NCBI RefSeq assembly: GCF_900188455.1
Contig: NZ_FZOL01000006.1
Location: 186,001 to 250,000 of the forward strand
Source of the DNA: Pseudomonas japonica
GTDB lineage: Bacteria; Pseudomonadota; Gammaproteobacteria; Pseudomonadales; Pseudomonadaceae
Reading direction: 5' to 3'
Length of the DNA: 64,000 nt
The translations under genes and the position numbers were made by a program. The notes under the pieces are model-generated. The model searched no databases, was not told where the DNA came from, and saw only the letters and a program-made list of their open reading frames with translations. Shown in pieces: positions 18,188 to 26,263 of this stretch (its first letter is position 1; the number at the start of each line of letters is the position of its first letter).

Positions 18188-18691
18188 TTATTGGTGGGGA
18201 TTGAGGATCAGTTGCTCATCCTCGGTAAAGAAATGCTCGTCGCAGTTGTTGCCGGAACCACTGCGATCAACCACCAGGAAGTCATCCCGCTTTTCGATCG
18301 TCAGCACCGGGTGGTGCCAGACGCCGCGATGGTAATTGACGCCCTGCCTGCCATTGCTCATGAAGGCACGGACGTGACCTGATACAGGTGCATCGCCAAC
18401 CGGCGCGACCACGATCAGAAAGGGGTTGCCGAGCAGCGGAATGAAAGCCTGGCTGCCCAGCGGATGGCGTTCCAGCATGCGTACGGTCAGCGGCATGTCC
18501 AGCGCGTCGGCGCGGAAGATGCTGATGATCGCCTTGTCTTCCGGCTGCGCGGTCTCGACCGTCGCCAGCTTGTGGAAGCGCATGGTCGAGCCGTTGTTGA
18601 TCATGAAGTGGTCGCTGCCGTCGGTTTCGATCACGTCACCGAATTGGGCGAAGGCTTCTTTGGTCAGGGGCTCGATCACAAGAGTACGCAT
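18188..18691 (-). CDS. allA: Ureidoglycolate lyase
   Basis: This is a 167-aa ureidoglycolate lyase, splitting ureidoglycolate into glyoxylate and urea. The MRTLVIEPLTKEAFAQFGDVIE start, the HPLGSQAFIPL motif, and GVNYHRGVWHHPVLTI near residue 116 are typical of the AllA cupin-like fold. It lies between puuD and uraD with gaps of about 50-65 bases in the same direction. Its glyoxylate product feeds gcl. The substrate would normally come from allantoicase, which is not encoded in this window. Confidence 0.94.
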   Translation of the reverse strand: MRTLVIEPLTKEAFAQFGDVIETDGSDHFMINNGSTMRFHKLATVETAQPEDKAIISIFRADALDMPLTVRMLERHPLGSQAFIPLLGNPFLIVVAPVGDAPVSGHVRAFMSNGRQGVNYHRGVWHHPVLTIEKRDDFLVVDRSGSGNNCDEHFFTEDEQLILNPHQ

Positions 18692-18754
18692 GCTTTTATT
18701 CTCTGAATTCTGTGTTGTTGTCAGGCTACGGGCGCCGGCAGACCGGCGCGGGTC

Positions 18755-19270
18755 TTACAGTTGCAGCAGGCGGAACAGGGCGATCAGGTTGATCTGCGCC
18801 AGGGCTTCCTTGAACTCGGTCTCTGCATCGTTGTGGATGCGGGTTTCGAAGGAGGCGAGGATCTGGTGCCGGTTGCTGCCCTTCACCGCCATGATGAACG
18901 GGAACTTGAATTTCGCTTTGTAGGCGTCGTTGAGTTCGGTGAAGCGGGTGAACTCTTCGGCGGTGCACTGGTGGATACCGGCGCCGGCCTGTTCGTTGGT
19001 GCTCGACTCGGTCAGCTCACCCTGGATCGCGGCCTTGCCGGCGAGGTCCGGGTGAGCGTTGATCAGCGCCAGCTGGGCGGCGTGGTCGGCGCTGAGGAGG
19101 ATGTCGCTCATGCGCTGGTGCAGGTTCTCGATCTGATCCAGTTCCGCCAGCTGACCCAGGTCGTAGGCTTTCTCGGCGACCCAGGGCGAGTGCTCGTAGA
19201 TGTCGGCGAAGGCCTCGACGAACGCGGCGCGGTCCAGGGTCGAAGGGGTCAGGGTCTTGAAAGCGGTCAT
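18755..19270 (-). CDS. uraD: OHCU decarboxylase
   Basis: This is a 171-aa 2-oxo-4-hydroxy-4-carboxy-5-ureidoimidazoline decarboxylase, which produces S-allantoin. Key family residues are visible: the INAHPDLAGKAA segment with the catalytic His near residue 72, the SSTNEQAGAG motif, and KFKFPFIMAVKG near 125. The ATG at 19270 overlaps the puuE stop as ATGA, so the two are translationally coupled. It works after PuuD and UraH. Confidence 0.95.
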   Translation of the reverse strand: MTAFKTLTPSTLDRAAFVEAFADIYEHSPWVAEKAYDLGQLAELDQIENLHQRMSDILLSADHAAQLALINAHPDLAGKAAIQGELTESSTNEQAGAGIHQCTAEEFTRFTELNDAYKAKFKFPFIMAVKGSNRHQILASFETRIHNDAETEFKEALAQINLIALFRLLQL

Positions 19271-20196
19271 TTCGCGGTCTCGGCTTGGAAAGGGTGGGTG
19301 GCGTGCCAGTGGCGGGCAATGTCCACGCGACGGGCGAACCAGACCTGGTCGTGGCTCTTGGCGTAGTCGATGAAGCGCTTGAGCGCGGCCAGGCGTGCCG
19401 GACGGCCGACCAGGCGGCAGTGCAGGCCGATGGAGAGCATCTTCGGTGCTTCGGCGCCTTCCTCGTAGAGCACGTCGAAGGCGTCCTTCAGGTACTGGAA
19501 GAACTGCTCGCCGCAGTTGAAGCCCTGGACCTGGGTGAAGCGCATGTCGTTGGTGTCCAGGGTGTAGGGGATCACCAGGTGCGGCTTGCCGGTCGGGTTG
19601 TTCGGCTCCCAGTAGGGCAGGTCGTCGTCGTAGGTGTCGCTGTCGTAGAGGAAGCCGCCTTCCTCCATGACCAGGCGGCGGGTGTTCGGCCCGGTGCGGC
19701 CGGTGTACCAGCCCAGCGGACGTTCGCCGGTGAGTTCGGTGAGGATGCGGATGGCTTCGAGCATGTGCTCGCGTTCCTGGGCCTCGTCCATGTACTGGTA
19801 GTCGATCCAGCGGTAGCCGTGGCTGCAGATCTCGTGGCCGGCCTCGACCATGGCGCGGATCACGTCCGGGTGGCGCTGGGCGGCCATGGCCACGGCGAAG
19901 ACGGTCAGCGGCACGCCGCTATCCTTGAACAGCTTGAGCAGGCGCCAGACGCCGGCGCGGCTACCGTATTCGTACAGCGATTCCATGCTCATGTTGCGCG
20001 CGCCCTGCAGTGGCTGGGCAGCGACCATCTCGGACAGGAAGGCTTCGGATTCCTTGTCGCCGTGAAGAATGTTGCGCTCGCCACCTTCTTCGTAATTGAG
20101 CACGAAAGACAGCGCAACGCGGGCATTCCCCGGCCAGTGCGGATGGGGAGGGGTATTGCCGTAACCGATCAGGTCGCGAGGGTAGTCAGCGCTCAC
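19267..20196 (-). CDS. puuE: Allantoinase PuuE (polysaccharide deacetylase type)
   Basis: This is a 309-aa metal-independent allantoinase of the polysaccharide-deacetylase superfamily, hydrolysing allantoin to allantoate. The N-terminal DYPRDLIGYGNTPPHPHWPG and NYEEGGERNILHGD..SEAFLSE motifs are diagnostic for PuuE. GHEICSHGYRWIDYQ near residue 120 is the NodB core. The start is GTG at 20196 with an AAGGAAGA site. It is the first gene of the puuE-uraD-allA-puuD-permease run. A perfect TTGTATACAA box lies 79 bases upstream. Confidence 0.95.
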   Translation of the reverse strand: MSADYPRDLIGYGNTPPHPHWPGNARVALSFVLNYEEGGERNILHGDKESEAFLSEMVAAQPLQGARNMSMESLYEYGSRAGVWRLLKLFKDSGVPLTVFAVAMAAQRHPDVIRAMVEAGHEICSHGYRWIDYQYMDEAQEREHMLEAIRILTELTGERPLGWYTGRTGPNTRRLVMEEGGFLYDSDTYDDDLPYWEPNNPTGKPHLVIPYTLDTNDMRFTQVQGFNCGEQFFQYLKDAFDVLYEEGAEAPKMLSIGLHCRLVGRPARLAALKRFIDYAKSHDQVWFARRVDIARHWHATHPFQAETAK

Positions 20197-20274
20197 TGCA
20201 GTCTTCCTTCTTGTTCGTCAAAGCGGAGGGTGGTGGCGTGCGCGAGATTGCGTGGGGCCACGACGATGGAGTGA

Positions 20275-20284
20275 TTGTATACAA
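20275..20284. promoter_or_regulatory. TTGTATACAA operator box 3 (puuE side)
   Basis: This is a perfect TTGTATACAA palindrome in the 389-base divergent gap between puuE and uraH. That gap holds no gene. The box is placed to control the puuE operon, and box 4 in the same gap is placed to control uraH. Confidence 0.75.
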
Positions 20285-20468
20285 CTTTATTTACGATTTG
20301 TAAGCCTGTTTTTTCCCTTTTCTTTCTCCCTTCGTCTATAGAGGGGTGTGCAAGAAACCTGCCTTATTGGTCAGCTAATGACGGCGACGTCTATATAGGC
20401 CATGGCTTTGCGACTAATGGCGTATTTCCAGGGGCGGGTAGAACTGAATCGGAAAATCGCAAGAAAAA

Positions 20469-20478
20469 TTGTGTACAA
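20469..20478. promoter_or_regulatory. TTGTGTACAA operator box 4 (uraH side)
   Basis: This TTGTGTACAA differs by one base from the palindrome at 7650, 7779, 20275 and 24366. It lies about 108 bases upstream of uraH in an AT-rich patch, consistent with joint control of the two divergent transcripts. Confidence 0.65.
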
Positions 20479-20585
20479 TTTTTCAGGAAAGTGTCTTAAT
20501 GCGTTCACAGCCGCTTGCTGCCGTGTTTCTCCGAGGTGCAGGCGGGTATTTTCTGCCCATAGAGTGAACAAGAGGCGAGCGAGCA

Positions 20586-20939
20586 ATGGGACGTTTGACC
20601 ACGCATGTACTGGATGCCGCGCATGGCTGCCCTGGCAGTTCGATCAAGGTCGAGCTGTACCGGGTCGAAGGCCAGCAACTGGAGCTGGTGACCACTGCCC
20701 TGACCAACAGCGATGGCCGCGTCGACGCGCCGCTGCTGCAGGGTGACGACTACCGCAGCGGTGTCTACCAGTTGCAGTTCAGCGCCGGTGACTACTACCG
20801 CGCCCGTGGTGTGCAACTGCCCGAGCCGGCGTTTCTTGACGTCGTGGTGCTGCGCTTCGGCATCAATGACAAGCAGGATCACTACCATGTGCCGCTGCTG
20901 ATCTCGCCTTACAGTTACTCGACCTATCGCGGAAGCTAG
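20586..20939 (+). CDS. uraH: 5-hydroxyisourate hydrolase
   Basis: This is a 117-aa transthyretin-like 5-hydroxyisourate hydrolase, acting between PuuD and UraD. The N-terminal GRLTTHVLDAAHGCPG carries the catalytic His, and the C-terminal YHVPLLISPYSYSTYRGS is the hallmark tetrapeptide YRGS. It has the normal length and no signal peptide. It is divergent from the puuE operon. A rho-independent terminator follows at 20972-20998. Confidence 0.97.
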   Translation: MGRLTTHVLDAAHGCPGSSIKVELYRVEGQQLELVTTALTNSDGRVDAPLLQGDDYRSGVYQLQFSAGDYYRARGVQLPEPAFLDVVVLRFGINDKQDHYHVPLLISPYSYSTYRGS

Positions 20940-20971
20940 TTGGTCGCTAGATGAATCTTCGTAGGTCCTTG

Positions 20972-20998
20972 GCCCGCTCACACTGGCGGGCTTTTTTT
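20972..20998. terminator. Rho-independent terminator after uraH
   Basis: A 6-bp stem GCCCGC (20972-20977)/GCGGGC (20986-20991) with an 8-base loop is followed by seven T's. It terminates uraH. The convergent AraC-type gene ends inside the hairpin region (stop at 20978-20980). Confidence 0.8.
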
Positions 20999-21808
20999 CG
21001 TCCGCGTTTTTTGTCCTGCGCTCAGCGGGCTCATCGCTGAACGCCCCGGAAAGTACTGGCTTGGCACCTCGCCGAGGACGCCCTTGAATACCGTCGAGAA
21101 GGCGCTGGGACTGCTGTAGCCAAGCTCCATCGCCACCCGTGTGACGGAGTCGCCGTTGCCCAGCAGGACAATGGCCGCCAGCAGGCAGGCCTGCTGCCGC
21201 CATTCGAGGAAGCTGATGCCCGTGTGCTGGCGAAACTGCCGGGTGAACGTGCGACGGCTCATGCCAGCGCGCTGCGCCATGTCGTCGATCCCGATACCCA
21301 GCGAGGGCGCGGCGAGAAATTCGCGACAGGCCGTCGCAAGGCGTGGCTCATCGGGCAGGGGGGCATTGAGCGACAGCGGCGGCATGCTGGCCATTTCATG
21401 CAGCAGCAGCCCCATCAGGTGGCCATTGCGTTCCTCGCTGGGGGCATGGGTGGGGGCTTCGGTTGCGCTCGCCAGCAACTGCTTCAGCAACGGCGACACG
21501 CCGAAGACCTGGCAGGATAGGGGAAGCCCCACGCGCTGCGCGGCCTGTGGACGCACATAGGTATTGAGCATCGTCACGGGGCCACGCATCTGCATGGCGT
21601 GAGGAAGACCCGCCGGCACCCAGATCGCTCTCAATGGCGGGACGGCCCAGTTGCCCCTGTCGGTTTCCACGGTGATGACGCCACAGGCGGCGTAGGCAAA
21701 CTGGCCGCGGCGGTGGCTATGGCTTGGAAACAACTCGCCATCGGCGTAGTCCCTTCTGGTCACCACAACATCGCAGGGCGTCTCTGGGTAGATGTCGGTA
21801 GCTGTCAT
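20978..21808 (-). CDS. AraC-family transcriptional regulator
   Basis: This is a 276-aa AraC-type regulator. The N-terminal cupin sensor domain has SHSHRRGQFAYAACG near residue 30 and VPAGLPHAM near 65. Two helix-turn-helix units lie in the C-terminal 100 residues, including IDDMAQRAGMSRRTFTRQFRQHTG and SVTRVAMELGYSSPSAFSTVFK. The ATG at 21808 (or 21814) fits the family start. It is divergent from the EamA-type exporter gene at 21930 and is likely its regulator. It interrupts the purine cluster and seems unrelated to it. Confidence 0.88.
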   Translation of the reverse strand: MTATDIYPETPCDVVVTRRDYADGELFPSHSHRRGQFAYAACGVITVETDRGNWAVPPLRAIWVPAGLPHAMQMRGPVTMLNTYVRPQAAQRVGLPLSCQVFGVSPLLKQLLASATEAPTHAPSEERNGHLMGLLLHEMASMPPLSLNAPLPDEPRLATACREFLAAPSLGIGIDDMAQRAGMSRRTFTRQFRQHTGISFLEWRQQACLLAAIVLLGNGDSVTRVAMELGYSSPSAFSTVFKGVLGEVPSQYFPGRSAMSPLSAGQKTRTKKSPPV

Positions 21809-21929
21809 GTGCATGGCCCGGTTCTGTCTCTGATTGACCTTGAATTGAAAGCGGGCCATCCATGGTCGAGGCACATTGGCATGGACGTCAAGGCGCTCCG
21901 CCATGACCGCAGAAAAGACCGCCAGACCC

Positions 21930-22829
21930 ATGCACAGAAAACACCTGATTCTCGCCGTGTGCGTCACGGCCGTGTGGGGAGCCAACTTCCCGATCACCAA
22001 ACTGGGCCTTGCCCGAATCGATCCCCTGCTGCTGACGGCCATTCGCTTTGCGCTTGCGGCCTTTCCCTGGATTTTCCTGGTCAAGCGTCCTCGCATCGCC
22101 ATCCGCTGGCTCGCCGCTTATGGACTGATCTTCGGCGTAGCCATGTGGGCCCTGATCAATCTGGGAATAGCCATGGGCGTGCCACCCGGCAGCGCGTCGC
22201 TGCTGATTCAGTTCAGTGCGTTCTTCACCCTGGGCTGGGGCGTCCTGTTGTTCCGCGAAGCCCTGACATGGCCGCAGTTGCTCGGCATGGCGCTGGCCGC
22301 GCTCGGCCTGATCGGAATACTCATGGGAAGTCCGGGAAACGCTACGACGATGGGCTTTCTGCTGGTGATGATCAGTGCCTTGGCCTGGAGCATCGGCAAC
22401 GTGATCATCAAGGTCTCCCGGGTGAAGGAGATCTTTGCCTTCGTGGTGTGGGCCAGTCTTTTTCCGCCGATCCCCTTGCTGTTGCTGACCTGGTATCTGC
22501 ATGGCCCGGCGCCGTTTTTCACATTGGCGTCCCAGGTGAACGCGGTTGCGGTTTTCTCACTGGCCTTTCAGGTCTATGCCGCCACGCACTTCTGCTATTG
22601 GGGATGGAATCTCCTGCTGCGCGAATATCCAGCGTCGAAGGTGGCGCCTCTGTCGCTGCTGATTCCTGTCTTTGGAACCGTCTGTTCGGTCTTCATCGTC
22701 CATCAGGCGCCGGGCAGGTGGGAGTGGATTTCCATGGCGCTGATTCTGGCGGCACTCGCCATCGGCATGCGCAAGGGGCGTGCGGTGCTGGGGGGCAAGG
22801 CGGCATCTTCGCCGCCATGGCTGAAATGA
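21930..22829 (+). CDS. EamA-family (DMT) transporter
   Basis: This is a 299-aa drug/metabolite transporter with ten predicted helices in two EamA repeats. It resembles E. coli EamA, an O-acetylserine/cysteine exporter: the AVWGANFPITKLGL start, LRFALAAFPWIFLV-like segment, SWSIGN-like motif, and SKVAPLSLLIPVFG near residue 245. The ATG at 21930 is the family-like start; an in-frame ATG at 21903 is possible. It is paired divergently with the AraC-type regulator, a common arrangement for an inducible exporter. The substrate is unknown. Confidence 0.85.
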   Translation: MHRKHLILAVCVTAVWGANFPITKLGLARIDPLLLTAIRFALAAFPWIFLVKRPRIAIRWLAAYGLIFGVAMWALINLGIAMGVPPGSASLLIQFSAFFTLGWGVLLFREALTWPQLLGMALAALGLIGILMGSPGNATTMGFLLVMISALAWSIGNVIIKVSRVKEIFAFVVWASLFPPIPLLLLTWYLHGPAPFFTLASQVNAVAVFSLAFQVYAATHFCYWGWNLLLREYPASKVAPLSLLIPVFGTVCSVFIVHQAPGRWEWISMALILAALAIGMRKGRAVLGGKAASSPPWLK

Positions 22830-22854
22830 AAAAGCCCCACCCGAAGGTGAGGCT
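22828..22854 (-). terminator. Rho-independent terminator of the AzgA-type permease
   Basis: AGCCTCACC-TTCG-GGTGGGGCT (minus strand) forms a 9-bp stem with one mismatch and a tetraloop, followed by a T-run (22832-22828 region). It lies 22 bases past the stop of the permease at 22876, and at the end of the convergent EamA-type gene. Confidence 0.75.
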
Positions 22855-22875
22855 CCCTGTTGCCGCCGCTTCCCG

Positions 22876-24225
22876 TCAGAGGAAGATGAACTTGGCGATG
22901 AAGATCGCGCACAGCACCCACAGGCTGGCGGAAATCTCCTTGTGCTTGCCGGTGAAGGCCTTCAGCACCACGTAGGTGATGAAGCCCATGGCGATGCCAT
23001 CGGCGACCGAGAAGGTCAGCGGCATCATGATCACCGTGACGATCGCCGGGATGCTGTCGGTGGCTTCATCCCACTCGATATGCGCCATGCTGCCCATCAT
23101 CAGCATCGCCACATAGATCAGCGCGCCAGCGGTGGCATACGCCGGAATCATGCCGGCCAGCGGAGCGAAGAACATCGCCGCGACGAACAGCAGACCCACC
23201 ACCACCGCGGTCAGGCCGGTACGCCCACCGGCGGCCACGCCCGCGGCGCTCTCCACATAGCTGGTCACCGGCGGCACACCGACCACCGCACCGAACACGC
23301 TCGACGCACTGTCCGCCTTCAGGGCGCGGGACAGGTTTTCGATGCGCCCGTCGGCATTCACCAGGTTGGCGCGTTGCGCCACGCCCATCAGGGTCCCGGC
23401 GGTGTCGAACATGTGCACGAAGAGGAACGCCAGGACCACGGCGATCATGCTGACGTTGAACACCCCGACCACATCCATGGCCATCCAGGTCGGCGCCAGG
23501 CTCGGTGGCAGCGAGAACACCCCGCCGTATTCCACCAGGCCCAGGCCCCAGCCGGCCAGGGTCACGCTGATGATGCTGATGAGGATCGCGCCGAACACCC
23601 GGTGGTAGCTGAGCACCGCGATCATCAGGAAGCACACTGCCGCCAGCAGCGGACCGGCCTCGTTGAGATGACCGAGCTTGATCAGGGTGGCCGGGCTGTC
23701 GACGACGATGCCCGCGGTTTTCAAGCCGATCAGTCCGAGAAACAATCCGACGCCGGCGCCCATGGCGTGACGAAGGCTGACCGGGATGCTGTTGAGCAGC
23801 CATTCGCGCACGCGGGAAAGGGTCAGGAACATGAACAGCACCCCGGAAACGAACACCGCGCCCAGCGCGGCCTCCCAGGTGTAGCCCATGGTCCCGACCA
23901 CGGTGTAGGTGAAGAAGGCGTTCAGGCCCATGCCGGGTGCCAGCCCGACCGGCCAGTTGGCGTAGAGTCCCATCAGCAGGCAGCCGAGAGCGGCGGCGAT
24001 GCAGGTGGCGACGAAGGCCGCACCGTGATCGATGCCGGCATCGGCCATGATGTTGGGGTTGACGAAGATGATGTAGGCCATGGTGATGAAGGTCGTCAGG
24101 CCGGCGATCATTTCGGTGCGTATGGTGGTGCCGTGTTGCTTGAGTTTGAAAATCCGTTCCATCCAGCTCGTTTCGAGCGGTGGCGCGAGATCCAGCGTAG
24201 GTGCGTCGGATTTGCGGCTTTCCAC
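22876..24225 (-). CDS. AzgA-type adenine/guanine/hypoxanthine permease
   Basis: This is a 449-aa inner-membrane NCS2 transporter of the AzgA/PbuG branch. The N-terminus WMERIFKLKQHGTTIRTEMIAGLTTFITMAYIIFVNP is the family signature. LFVHMFDTAGTLMGVA near residue 265 and SAAGVAAGGRTGLTAV near 320 are substrate-binding segments. The start is GTG at 24225 behind a GAGGAG site. It is divergent from the GntR-type regulator. Both a TTGTATACAA box (24366) and a TTGAC-N6-GTCAG site (24327) lie in the promoter gap. It imports hypoxanthine, guanine or adenine for the Xdh/GuaD route; the exact preference is inferred. Confidence 0.92.
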   Translation of the reverse strand: MESRKSDAPTLDLAPPLETSWMERIFKLKQHGTTIRTEMIAGLTTFITMAYIIFVNPNIMADAGIDHGAAFVATCIAAALGCLLMGLYANWPVGLAPGMGLNAFFTYTVVGTMGYTWEAALGAVFVSGVLFMFLTLSRVREWLLNSIPVSLRHAMGAGVGLFLGLIGLKTAGIVVDSPATLIKLGHLNEAGPLLAAVCFLMIAVLSYHRVFGAILISIISVTLAGWGLGLVEYGGVFSLPPSLAPTWMAMDVVGVFNVSMIAVVLAFLFVHMFDTAGTLMGVAQRANLVNADGRIENLSRALKADSASSVFGAVVGVPPVTSYVESAAGVAAGGRTGLTAVVVGLLFVAAMFFAPLAGMIPAYATAGALIYVAMLMMGSMAHIEWDEATDSIPAIVTVIMMPLTFSVADGIAMGFITYVVLKAFTGKHKEISASLWVLCAIFIAKFIFL

Positions 24226-24326
24226 AGCGAGTACTCCTCAAGTCTTTCTTGTTTTTTCAGAGCTGGTCCTGCGCTAATCACTCGGGGCTCTGCGAGGGAA
24301 GGTGTTTGGCGAAGCATCCTGATTAG

Positions 24327-24342
24327 TTGACTCAAAAGTCAG
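24327..24342. promoter_or_regulatory. TTGAC-N6-GTCAG operator-like site B
   Basis: TTGACTCAAAAGTCAG lies about 100 bases upstream of the AzgA-type permease. It has the same spacing and nearly the same sequence as site D at 32481 upstream of xdhA. Confidence 0.6.
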
Positions 24343-24365
24343 GTTGCTGCCGGTGGATTATGCTT

Positions 24366-24375
24366 TTGTATACAA
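24366..24375. promoter_or_regulatory. TTGTATACAA operator box 5 (permease/gntR gap)
   Basis: This is a perfect TTGTATACAA palindrome in the 355-base gap between the divergent permease and GntR-type genes, 24 bases from the second-type site B. The gap contains no other gene. Confidence 0.75.
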
Positions 24376-24463
24376 ATAATGCAAATACTGTTTTATTAGA
24401 TGTGCGCACATTCCTGGTCGCAGGGGCTATAACGAACCACCGTGCCTGCAGAAATGCCGTTTG

Positions 24464-24473
24464 CTGTGTACAA
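24464..24473. promoter_or_regulatory. CTGTGTACAA degenerate box 6 (gntR promoter)
   Basis: CTGTGTACAA differs at two positions from the palindrome. It is located about 110 bases upstream of the GntR-type gene, which would fit autoregulation. It is weaker evidence than the perfect copies. Confidence 0.45.
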
Positions 24474-24580
24474 TGCGGCAATACCTTCTGCCGTTAATTT
24501 TCTACCCAGGACTTGCCATCGCCCCACTGGCTGGTATTACAGTCGAGGTCCGATCGGTGAATCTTCGTGCGCGAGTGCCC

Positions 24581-25351
24581 ATGAACGAACAGCTACAACC
24601 CCTCAAGAAAACCCCGCGGGCCGGCAAGACCGGTGGCCGCAGCGGCACCCAGGATGACATCGTCTACGCGCATATCTTCGAAGCCATCCTCGAACAACGG
24701 CTGGCACCGGGTACCAAGTTGAGTGAGGAAGCACTGGGCGAGATCTTCGGCGTCAGCCGCACCATCATCCGCCGCGCGCTGTCGCGTCTGGCCCATGAAA
24801 GCGTGGTCCTGCTGCGGCCCAATCGCGGCGCGGTAGTCGCCAGCCCGACCGTCGAGGAAGCCCGCCAGGTGTTCTTCTCGCGGCGCATGGTGGAGCGGGC
24901 GATCACCGAGCTCGCCGTGCAGCACGCCACCGCCGAGCAACTCAACGAACTGCGCGAGATGGTCCGCGAAGAGCGCGACAGCTTCTCCCGTGGCGATCGT
25001 GGCGCCGGTATCCGTCTCTCCGGCGAATTCCACCTCAAGCTCGCCGAAGCCGCCGGCAATGCGCCGCTGATCAGCTTCCAGCGCAGCCTGGTGTCGCAGA
25101 CCTCGCTGATCATCGCCCAGTACGAAAGCGGCAACCGTTCGCACTGCTCCTATGACGAGCACATGCAGCTGATCGATGCCATCGAGGCCCGCGACGCGGC
25201 CAAGGCGGTGGACCTGATGATGCATCACATGGACCACATCGACAGCAAGCTCAACCTCGACGAGGAAAGCGCCTCGGACGACCTGCACGCGGTGTTCTCG
25301 CACCTGCTGCAGAGCAAGAAACGCGGCAGTTCGGTACCGGCCAAGGGCTGA
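24581..25351 (+). CDS. GntR-family (FCD) regulator, probable purine-catabolism regulator
   Basis: This is a 256-aa GntR regulator. The winged helix lies at about residues 25-90 (DIVYAHIFEAILEQRLAPGTKLSEEALGE and VSRTIIRRALSRLAHESVV). An all-helical FCD domain follows, with the metal-binding pattern FHLKLAEAAGN near residue 150 and the distal DEHMQLIDAI and MMHHMDHID histidines. The ATG at 24581 gives MNEQLQPLKKTPRAG. It sits in the middle of the purine cluster. Its own gap and four other promoters carry TTGTATACAA palindromes, typical of FCD regulators, so it is the best candidate to bind them. The effector is unknown but probably a purine or allantoin intermediate. Confidence 0.85.
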   Translation: MNEQLQPLKKTPRAGKTGGRSGTQDDIVYAHIFEAILEQRLAPGTKLSEEALGEIFGVSRTIIRRALSRLAHESVVLLRPNRGAVVASPTVEEARQVFFSRRMVERAITELAVQHATAEQLNELREMVREERDSFSRGDRGAGIRLSGEFHLKLAEAAGNAPLISFQRSLVSQTSLIIAQYESGNRSHCSYDEHMQLIDAIEARDAAKAVDLMMHHMDHIDSKLNLDEESASDDLHAVFSHLLQSKKRGSSVPAKG

Positions 25352-25368
25352 TCCCTTCGACGCCAGAG

Positions 25369-25423
25369 CGGGGCCGTTGCGCTGTCACCATTGAGGTGGC
25401 AGCGCAACGGCCCCGTTTCGTTT
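25369..25423 (+). terminator. Strong rho-independent terminator after gntR
   Basis: A 21-bp stem (25369-25389 with 25395-25415, one G:U pair) and a 5-base ATTGA loop are followed by TTTCGTTT. It is placed 17 bases past the GntR stop and before aqpZ. Confidence 0.88.
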
Positions 25424-25543
25424 GCAGCCCCGGCTGGCGGGCGTTTGCCGCTCTGCTAGATTGATTCTGCTACAGGTCCGCAAACCTTCATCAAGGCAGT
25501 AGGGCTTGCGCTTATTGGCGTACCGCTTCTTGAGGACTGACAG

Positions 25544-26263
25544 ATGTCTATGCCCCTTGGCAAACGCATGGTGGCTGAATTGATAGGGACATTCTGGCTG
25601 GTGTTGGGTGGTTGTGGCAGTGCGGTGCTGGCGGCGTCGTTTCCGTCCGGTACCACTATGGTCGGCATTGGCCTGGTGGGCGTGTCCATCGCCTTCGGCC
25701 TGACGGTCCTGACCATGGCGTTCGCCATCGGTCATATCTCCGGTTGTCATCTCAATCCCGCGGTATCGCTGGGGCTGGTGGTGGGCGGGCGCTTTCCGGC
25801 GCGGGAACTGCTGCCCTACATCGTCGCCCAGGTGATCGGCGCCATCGCCGCCGCGGCGCTGATCTACCTCATTGCCAGCGGCAAGGCCGGTTTCGAGCTG
25901 TCGTCGGGGCTGGCGTCCAACGGCTACGGCGAGCATTCGCCGCAGGGCTATTCGTTGGCGGCGGGATTCGCCAGTGAAGTGGTGATGACCGCGATGTTCA
26001 TCCTGATCATCATGGGTGCCACCGACCCGCGCGCCCCGGCGGGCTTCGCGCCGATCGCCATCGGTCTGGCGCTGACCCTGATCCACCTGATCTCCATTCC
26101 CGTGACCAACACCTCGGTCAACCCGGCGCGCAGCACCGGGCCGGCCTTGTTGGTGGGCGGTTGGGCGATCCAGCAACTGTGGTTGTTCTGGGTGGCGCCG
26201 CTGATCGGAGCGGTGATCGGCGGCGCGGTGTATCGCGGCGTGTTCGGCGCAGCGAAAACCTAG
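25544..26263 (+). CDS. aqpZ: Aquaporin Z
   Basis: This is a 239-aa aquaporin with six helices and two NPA half-helices: [14 protein letters not shown] near residue 70 and [14 protein letters not shown] near residue 195. The Arg after the second NPA and the narrow-pore residues fit water-selective AqpZ. The start ATG at 25544 has a TGAGGA site. It is convergent with guaD, and its stop is 4 bases from the guaD end. Its presence in a purine cluster is conserved context without a clear metabolic reason. Confidence 0.95.
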   Translation: MSMPLGKRMVAELIGTFWLVLGGCGSAVLAASFPSGTTMVGIGLVGVSIAFGLTVLTMAFAIGHISGCHLNPAVSLGLVVGGRFPARELLPYIVAQVIGAIAAAALIYLIASGKAGFELSSGLASNGYGEHSPQGYSLAAGFASEVVMTAMFILIIMGATDPRAPAGFAPIAIGLALTLIHLISIPVTNTSVNPARSTGPALLVGGWAIQQLWLFWVAPLIGAVIGGAVYRGVFGAAKT

